From NCBI GenBank assembly GCA_905221605.1, contig CAJNDS010000351.1, forward strand, positions 62,001 to 126,000: a stretch of 64,000 bases of DNA, written 5' to 3'. The notes under the pieces were generated by a model. It ran no database searches. It saw nothing but the letters and a program-made list of their open reading frames with translations, and was not told where the DNA came from. Position 1 is the first letter of the stretch, and every line of letters starts with the position of its first letter. The position numbers were made by a program, and so were the translations under genes. This DNA comes from Symbiodinium natans (lineage: Eukaryota > Sar > Dinophyceae > Suessiales > Symbiodiniaceae). Positions 26,201-35,200 of this stretch are shown here, piece after piece.

Positions 26201-29200
26201 CGAAAGCCAAGACAATGCTTCGACACTCTGTGTCACAGGAAGCGTTGAAACACATTGAAACGAAAGCTCCATGCAAGCTTCATTACGCGCTCCTCATAAC
26301 CACCAGGGTGCTGTCGTAACGCACGAACGGAGAAGCGGCGTCGGGGGAGTGCGCTGGACCGACGGAAGCCCAGGCTAGATGGCAGCAAAAGGATGGGGGA
26401 GCAGATGCCGCCCAGTGTGCGGCCCGGAGCAGGATGGTGCAGGGCCTTCATGCTCCGGCGTCATGGCCAGAGATATCGGAAGAGTCGCTCGCCTTCAACG
26501 TGCCGCACCTCCCCTGACTTTACAATGCTTTAAACCGTCAACAGGAGGCCCTCCACTTCGGGTGGAGGCAGGATTGTCCGTCCCTTCCCGGGTTTCCCAA
26601 GTCCGTGGTTTTCCCTCGGCCATTGTTGCTTGGCTTTCGCCGTTCCCTGGGAAGCATTGTCTGGTGAACGCTAAGCCGCCTCAAGCCCTGAATAGCTCTC
26701 AATAAATAGTCCAAACTTTAAACTGCCCGTACTTTCGTGTGCACAGGCCCGCTGCGATTCGGCGCTGTTGAGGCTTTGCCCACTTTCGCCGCTTTGTGTT
26801 GTTGGCTGAAGTTCGTTTTGGCAGTTTGGCACTCGCTTGAAAGCTTTGGTGGCCTGCGCATGAACAGCGCTCTTGAGCACCCAGGTCCGGGAAGTGGCGC
26901 CAAGGTCCTCCAACAAAGGACTTGTGGTTGGAGAGGTCTCAGGATTCTGTGAACTCAAGGATTTGTGCGAGTTGTTTTGCCAGCCTCTGCAGGGATTCTT
27001 ACCAAGAGAGCCCAAACTTTCACTAAATCCCTGCCTTCAGAAGAAGGCCACTGTACTTAAGGGTTTGGGGGTACCTTTGTTACCTGGTCCACGCCTTCTT
27101 GGGGACCCAGGAGCATTCCTCGTAACAGCGTCTCTCCTTCAAACTCTCAGCCCGAATGCCCTAAACCTCTTCAATGTTAAGCCTTGGAACCTTAAACCCC
27201 GGCACGACCCTAATAGGAGCCCTTCCGAAGCCCAATGGGCCCATGAAAATTGTTTCTAACCCTAACCCTTTAAGACCCATGTAGAGGGTTCCCCAATCCG
27301 CTCCTTGAACTCGATCTCTGGAAGCCAGATCCTCAAAGATGGAGCTTAGGGAGTTTAGGGTAGGGTTTCAGGTTGAGGGTTGAAGTGGCTTTGGCCCTTT
27401 AAACGAGATGTCCAACTCCGATGCTTCCAGGAGTCTTCTGCCTTAAGCCGTTGACAACCTCCGCCTGCGCGAACTGCACCATGAAGGAGAGGTGTCGGCC
27501 CTTGGGCTGAGCATTGGCAAGCATTGAGGAGATTAAGGTGCTGAGAGTCAGTTAGACCATGCTCTTAGTTGGCTCAGCTCAGCAGTGCGTAGGGAGACAG
27601 CATTACATGCTTTTGGGCGCTACGCTCTGGCTCTGCAAGAGGGAATAAAGTGCAACTCAGAGTGGCTTTTTCGTGGCATAGAGTGCGTATAGAGTGCACA
27701 TGGAGTGCATATGGAGGGCTGATGTGGCGGCAATGGTGGCCATGGATGCTAAGGTGTGGAAACCCCTGAAAGGCTCCGCGGAAGCTCCTGGCTCATGGCT
27801 CCTCCTGGGGCCGCCGCCCGGATCGTGATCGCCTTGATTGGAACGGCCACCGAGAGCCCGATGTCGACGCCGGCGTCCAGGGTGTCGTCCTGTGGATTGG
27901 GATATTCGGAGGTATTGGTGACGGTCTTGCCCCATGCATTGCCATGGCCTTGCCTCGCCTTTCTGAAGCACGGCTTGACATGCGAAATTGGACTCGAGGG
28001 AGAAACAACACTGAGTGATGCAGGAGCCTCACAAAACAACGCAACGCCATAATGCCATTCAGGGCGCTGCGCAGCTTTCATATAACACTCTGTTTTCATC
28101 GGGTCTCCGCGGGTTGAGTTTAGTGTTGGGGCTTGAGGTCTGAAGGCTCAATTCAACTTCACCCTTTTTGTTGTTGGGACCTTCCGGTGTTGTGGGTGTG
28201 AAAAACGCCTCAAGAGAAAGAAGGGTCATGTAATGCCCTGGGACGATGGGTCCCCCTGCAGCGGGTCCTGATTAGGATCCCAGGAGGTGGCATCGCTCCC
28301 TCGGCTTGCGACGAAAGGTTTTGGGAAGTTGAATTGACTGGCTCGGTGGCTTGTGAGGTTGAGACCCCGGAGGCTGCAAGAGCCGTTTGCTGCTGATGAG
28401 CTTGATGAGCTTGGGTTCACACAAAGGCTTTGAAGCTTCAACGGCAACATTGCAAGAATGCTGCGGGGTTGAGGTCAGACTGCCGGCCTGGTTTGTGTTG
28501 CCGAGCGGCCGTCCAAAATGTTGCCGCAATCCTCGTCTGTGGTTGGGGCCCACAACCTGGCAACTCCGGGTCCCGGTCACCAGAGGCACCGTGAATTTCT
28601 CATCGCCCCAAGAGAAGCTTCTGCATTCTAGACATGGCGGCCTCAGTGCCCTGGTGCAATGCTCCCGCTCACTGGCTTCGTAAAGGCTGACAAGCTGAAC
28701 ATTCCTCAAGTTTCTGGGTGGAGATCGCAAGGTTCTTTTGCATGGAATCCGCGTTTCCCCCCCCCCCCCCATGCCCGCCTCCGCTCGGCTGCCTGAACTC
28801 AGGGTCAAGGACATAATCTGTCAAACGACGTCTGCCGCACATGCGAGGTTTAAACAGCCATAACAATCGGATCACTCCAGCCGGAACCACCGAACCCAAA
28901 CAAATCCTTGAAATCACAAGCCATCCCAGCATACCGCCGACGCCCTGCAAAGCATCACTGGGATCCATGCTGCTGTCCATCCCCTCTAAATAACACTGAC
29001 CCCGGGATGAGTGGCGAGGAACAAAACCTCAGATCACAGTTGAATCGTGGGTTGGGCTTGATGCTAATCTAGCTGTCTCACTGGAGTATTTAGAGTGAAC
29101 TTGTTCTTACTGCTACTTCGTCGGCCTCCATGCTCTTTGGGCGAGTCCAGGACACGGCCTTCGCACTGGGCGGCGTGCTTGCGAGATACCTTGGGCTGCG

Positions 29201-32200
29201 TTGGGAAGAAATGGGTGTGCAGAGCTTCCCACCACACGGTCTCCTGAAACACGCAACGGAACTCTGTTACAAAGGCATTCGTGGACTGTCCATGAGGTGC
29301 CTATATTCAGATATTTCAGACGGTCCCATCGGAAACGAAGCTGCAGAAACATGTTGCAGAACGAGACACGTGCTCGTCGGCCGCTTCGTGATAGTGTCCA
29401 CGTCACCAGGCAGGGGCAGCATCAGGGAAAGGGCCACGGACTGCTCCTGGCGAAAAATGTGTAGTTGCTCCGGTGTGCTGAGGCCTACCAACCAGCGCAC
29501 TCGAGCCACAGCACGTCGTCACGGACATCCTCTAAACAGCTTCATGGGAGCAGAAGTCTCTCAGAAGTAGAAGATATTCATGCTTTTGGAATCCATCTTT
29601 GAAGCTATACTACTTGGCAAGAACACAAGTTTCTCGTATGGAGATTTCTACTTAGTGCTTTTGGGCGCAGAAGTCGTTTACACGGAACGGATCAAGATTC
29701 TTCGATTCTGCTTCCGAAGATCTTTCCGACATCTCTATCATATCAATGCCCTAAACCCTAAATTGCGCAAGTCTCCGGACGAATGGGGTACAGGCCGTTT
29801 TGCAGCTCGTGACCTCGGGCCAGGCAAAATTTCCGGGGATAGAGGTTCTGGATTCAAAAACCGTGGTCTTGAATTTCGTGCAGCCAAAGAAGCTCACAAC
29901 GGAATTTAGTAAGGCCGAGTTGCCTAGATTACAAAAAACCCAATGACAGGCCCAGTCACCGTGCTTTGCTGCATGCTCGAAAAGCTCGTAGCAAGTCTTA
30001 GCGTCCACGCCGAGGTTGCAAAACCTTTGACGAAGATACAGAGAGTGGTAACATGTCATGTGGTAACCACCCCTAAACCCGAGCCGCTGTGCGTTTCGAG
30101 CTTAGGTTACCTATGGGGCTTCCTGGGTTGCATGGCTAGCGCTAGTATCTGCCAGTGGGGCCAGGGCCTCAGGTGTGGCAAAGTAAGAAAGCTTTCCGTA
30201 ACAACGGCCAGGGCCTACTGCTGAGGGCGGCGCGAAGATTTAACAAACTAACAAGCCATCTCGTCAGTTCAAAGAGGCCATGCTGTGCAGGGCGGCATTA
30301 ACACAAGCCGACAGACAAAACTCCCCACAGCTCACACTTCGGCGAAGCAAACTGGGCCCAGCATCGGCGATAACAGAACATGAGAGCACACTCAGGGCCA
30401 GAGCACTACGCCCACTGCTCGGGTAGATAATTCACCGAGTGCCAGCAGCTTGACGAGTGACTTCTTGTGACCGGTAGTTGGTGTAGCCATCAGCAGATAA
30501 TTGCCTCGTTGGGCCGAGGGATGTCTGCACTCTGCACGTGTCCGGCGGTATGGTGGAGTGCTCGGACTGGTACTGCAGAGTGCTGCTATGCAACCCTAAA
30601 CCCTTAGCCAAGACATTGGAAAAGAGAGCTTCAGGTTTCTAGAAACAAACAGCAACTGTTGCCTTTCAGAGCTGTAGCAGCTCTCAAGGACAGAGCCTCA
30701 AAGGTTGTAAGCCTCAGTCCGGCTCTAGGAAACCTCAATGATGGTGGGACGACGGGACGACCTCTGGAGATCTCTCAGCTTAAGCCCTAACCGGCAGGCC
30801 TGGCTTCATAAAGGGCTGCACCATCCGCAGGTCCTTTGGCTAACACAACGCAAGGGCTCCAACCCACAACTCTAAGATACTTCGCTGCCCCTCAGTCCTC
30901 GCAGGTGCGCCGACCAGTTCGGCAGTCTGCAGAACACCAGTCTTCATTGACCTTCAAAGGTCCACGTGAGTCTATGTCTCAGAAGCAATGTAAGAGTCAA
31001 CAAAACAGTCTAGGACCCTATAGGAAGGCCCTATAGGGCCTAGTCTAGGATTCAGGGCTTAGGGTTACCACGTGCAGCCCCCGGTTGCAACAGGCAAACT
31101 TGTCATGCCTGTCCTTCAACGTGTTACAAGAAAAAGCCAACCGTTTTTGTCAGCAATCCTTGTTCAGTCAACATAAACAATGTGTGCTCGGCAACGGAGC
31201 CGATGGCTGACTTCGCTTTCTCTCAAAGACCCATTTTAATTCAACCCCCCCCCACCCCCACCCACCCAATTTGGGAAAACGCTTAGGGTTCTGAAAAGCG
31301 CAACTCAGGAGATCCCAAGCCTTCACTTGGGCAAAAGGGCAGCAACACGCAATAAACATGTGCTCCTGGCTCCTTCTAAACAGTGTCCAATTTTTGGACC
31401 CTGTTTCGTATCCGGAAACGAGACCCTGGCCTTGTTGCCATCATCGCACACCTCCGTGCCAACGACAAGCCCGTCACCGCAAATCTCACGGCAGTGGCTG
31501 CCATAGCCTGGCATTTTGCTCCAGGCTTGAGGGCAACTGCGAGCAACGGTAACATTGAGACCAGAATGCTTAAGACAAAAATGCATTGACTCGCGGAGTG
31601 TGACCATGATTCTGTAGAAGCGCTGCATCCAAAAAGTGGTTGACTTCCGCCTCCCTAACCCGTCTCTCCCCCGCCTCCCTTAGTTCCAACATACTGAGAC
31701 CTGTTTAACCTAAAGCTCTGACGACAGCCCCCTGTCGGATCTTCAGCTTCAGTCACACATTCGCTATTGTGCCAAAGAGATCCTTGTGGCGCTCACCGAA
31801 CCTACGTTATGACTTTATGACCTCGTGAGAATGAAGTTCTCTGCATGGCGGGGACGGAAACTGAGAACTTCCTCAGAAACGATGTTGAGGGCCTAAAAAT
31901 CTGAAACACCCAAAAGCCCGAAAGGCCCACCCCCAGGGTTGAGGGCTATGGGGGCTGACTGCGGTGCAAGATGCACATCCATCCTGGCTTCACCTCCGCG
32001 GCACGTTTGGTGATTGTTCTACATTAGGGTCCCCTCCCTTTGGGTCTGTCATTGTATAATCCTTACAAACTAGGGCCATGATTCACATGCGCCCTAAGTT
32101 CGGGCTTAGAGAGCTTTGGGATTCGGGAGCATCTACACACCTCAAACGAGGTGTGGTCTTGAACGTTTTGCGGGGATGCCACGGGCCGGCCTGCCGGAAC

Positions 32201-35200
32201 TCAACTCCGCATCTTGCGCAGTGCACAGGAAGTTTAGGTCACAGGGTTGTTCGGTGCACACAGCAAGCATGTAGAAGTTTGTTTCCAAGAGCGAAGGCTT
32301 TACCGGACCGCCCCCTCCCACTTTGACTGTTACTTACTCCCCATACCGTTTCTTGCTAATGCCTCGTGGCCCGACAAGGCGCAAGAACAAGGATAAAGGA
32401 TGGCTTTACTTTCGGGCTACTACTTTGTGTTTCTTCATTGACAGCTGGGGGTTTTAGGTTCTTTGGCTTATTTCTACCATACTTTGCTTCATGTGGCTGG
32501 ACCCAGAATCCAACCCAGAATCGTACAGCTAGTATCCCACATCAATCGTCGCTTGCGAGAGATTGAACGGCGCCTGGCAATTGGCGTCGCAGCCCTCACC
32601 CGGTGGATCACAGCCCTCAGCAATGGATGCAAGAAAAGGTGGAAATGACTCCCGGGCAGAGGGGTCTAAGAGAATCTCGAAAAATATGGATCTAATCTAT
32701 GAGCCTTAGATAGCCTTAGATAGCATGACGTTCCACGGTAGAGGTTAACGCTGGCAAAAGCCGAGCTCAAGTGTTGACCTCTGCTCCTATGGGGGTTGAA
32801 GAAGTCTTTGCGCTGTACAGAATCTTCGTACGCCCATTCAACCGCTTAGGGTACTGCTGCTCAGCTACTTCTTGACAAAACTTAACTGACTTCAATCTGA
32901 TTTCCAAAGCCCAAATCTTCAGCAGCAGCATAGCATTTAAGCCCCAACTTAGGCTTACCTGGCTTGTCTCGAGGCGCACCTGCCCGTAACAAAACACCTG
33001 CTCTATCCTGCTTTTGCAAGCCCTTCTTTAGAGAGGAACTCCTTACACATGTGGCCGCAACACTCCACCCCAAGCTCAAGTGCCTTGTATACTATACCCT
33101 CAACATTCCCGAGTACGTTGGGCAGATAAAGGGGTTCCGGGTAGGGACCCGGCATTTTTTGGAGCCCCTTCCGCTTTCATCTCCGACAACCTTTGAAACC
33201 CCTGGGCAGTCCTCGTTTGTAGCGACCTTGCCGTCGCCGCACCGGTTGGCGAAGAGCATGGAAGTCTGGCTTTGCTCACAGATCTCCTTCAAGACCCGTG
33301 GGGGGTTTTTCGAAGAGGTTCGGGCTATCAGCAAACCAGCCCAGAAGCGTCAACCGCACCTCACCATAAGGCCTGAGCTCGCCCCTTAGGTATCCTGTCT
33401 ACATGAGGGCCCAACAAAAGAAGAACGTTGGGTGCTCTGTAAACTCTATTCCAGCAAGGAAGACCAAGAGGACAAAAACTCTGCGCCTGAACTTGAACTC
33501 TGGCACCATGAAACTTAAACAGCCCAAACCGTGGAGCTCCCCCCCCCAAAACCCGAACTCCAACGATTTCGGGACCCTCAGCCCTGAACATCTGCACTTA
33601 CTGACCCTGCAACAACTGGATCCAGTAGCCATAGAACCCGGAACCCCAAAATGAAACTCAGGCTCCATTGCACTCGCGGGAGCAGCCAAGGCATGAGATC
33701 TGAGATGCACTCAGGTTCGAGCTGGGGCTGATGGAGTTTTCCAGATCTTCAGGTTCTCGGGGCTTTCGATTGGTTATCGATAGAGGCTGTTGCAGGAACG
33801 GGTTTTGCCCAACGGAGGCAGAACCCCTCCCTAAACCCCAAATCATAAACCCTCAGTCCTACCTGACCTTGGATCACCTTGGGACTGTCTGTGTTTGGGG
33901 TTTAGGGCTTAGGATTGAATGTTTAGGGGTGAACTTCAACAAACTTCATCACCAGACGATCAACCACGCGGCCACCTCCAGAGTAGCTCACGAGCCCAAC
34001 CCCTAAACCCTCTGAACTTCCCTGACCTGATCCCAGTCCAATCCCGTTCATGTCCAGGCTCCGTCGCCCAAACACGAGCAGCTTCTTTGCATAGAGGTCC
34101 TGTCAGGGCAATTGGACTTCTTGGAAAGGGGGTCCTGGGAAGTGGGCACTCCGAACTGCCAAAAGACACGCTTTTGGAGCCCACGTTTCGGAAATTTAAG
34201 TTCAAGGCCCGGTCCTTCTGCGAGTTGTTGACGTAGGTCTGAACAGCCCAAGGCATGTCGTAGCAGGTGTTGTTGACCTGGGCTTTGGAGTTTAGAGTTC
34301 AGGGTTTAGGGTCAGCGGCAGTCACTTCTAAAACGCTAACCCAAACAAAAAACCCGTTAGGCATTCGCAAGTCGGGCTTTGAAGCCCAAAACTGTCAAGA
34401 ACAGCTCTGCTCGGTGCCACCATGGCCAAAGCTCCTTTTGCCATTCTAAATTTCAAAACCTCCCGCAGCTGCAAGCCAGGGAACGTTGAATCCCATGCAC
34501 CAGAACCTGGGTGGTTGCTGCTTGATGCTGCTTGCACTGCTCTTCAGACAAGGAGAGACGCGAGGATGTAAAGGGAGAAGATGAAACAAAACCAAGCTTT
34601 TAATTTTCGTTTGATCATTCCTGATCTCAGCCACAATCGCAAACTCGTGTTGAAACCAAGGGAGTCGCTGGTTCCCTACACGTAGCCAGCTGCCGCGAAA
34701 GGAAAACGTAACCCGAGGCGAAATTAAATCCTGATGTCGCCGTTGTCGCCAGCGCGCTTCTTCTTACAGCAACAACTCCATTGCTCTCTATAACATCTGC
34801 AATGTTCTTTAATGTTTTCTTTGATCGAGACTCTCTTGATCGATTGCAGAGTCGTTGTTGGGATGTGGTTTCTTGAGGGCGGCCTCTTGAGGTTACGGTA
34901 GGGCCCTTATTCTGGAGTCCGAGGAGTCCGAGGCACAAGCACTCCAGATTAGTCCTCGCATTGGCGCAGGTCAGCGTCAGTGACTTGCCATCGTTCCTTG
35001 GAAGCTAAGTCTTGCAAGGTTGGTGAATCGAATGATTCTATGTTTAAAGTCAGAGCCCACCAGCCTGGCAAGAATATCTACACAGTCATCAGCATCAGCA
35101 GCGTCAGCAATTTCTACTGAGCAGCGTCTATCGCCTGCTCTTGGCATCCTGTCCTAGGGGACTGGGCAATTTATGGAACTACAGCTGCCTTTGACGCCAA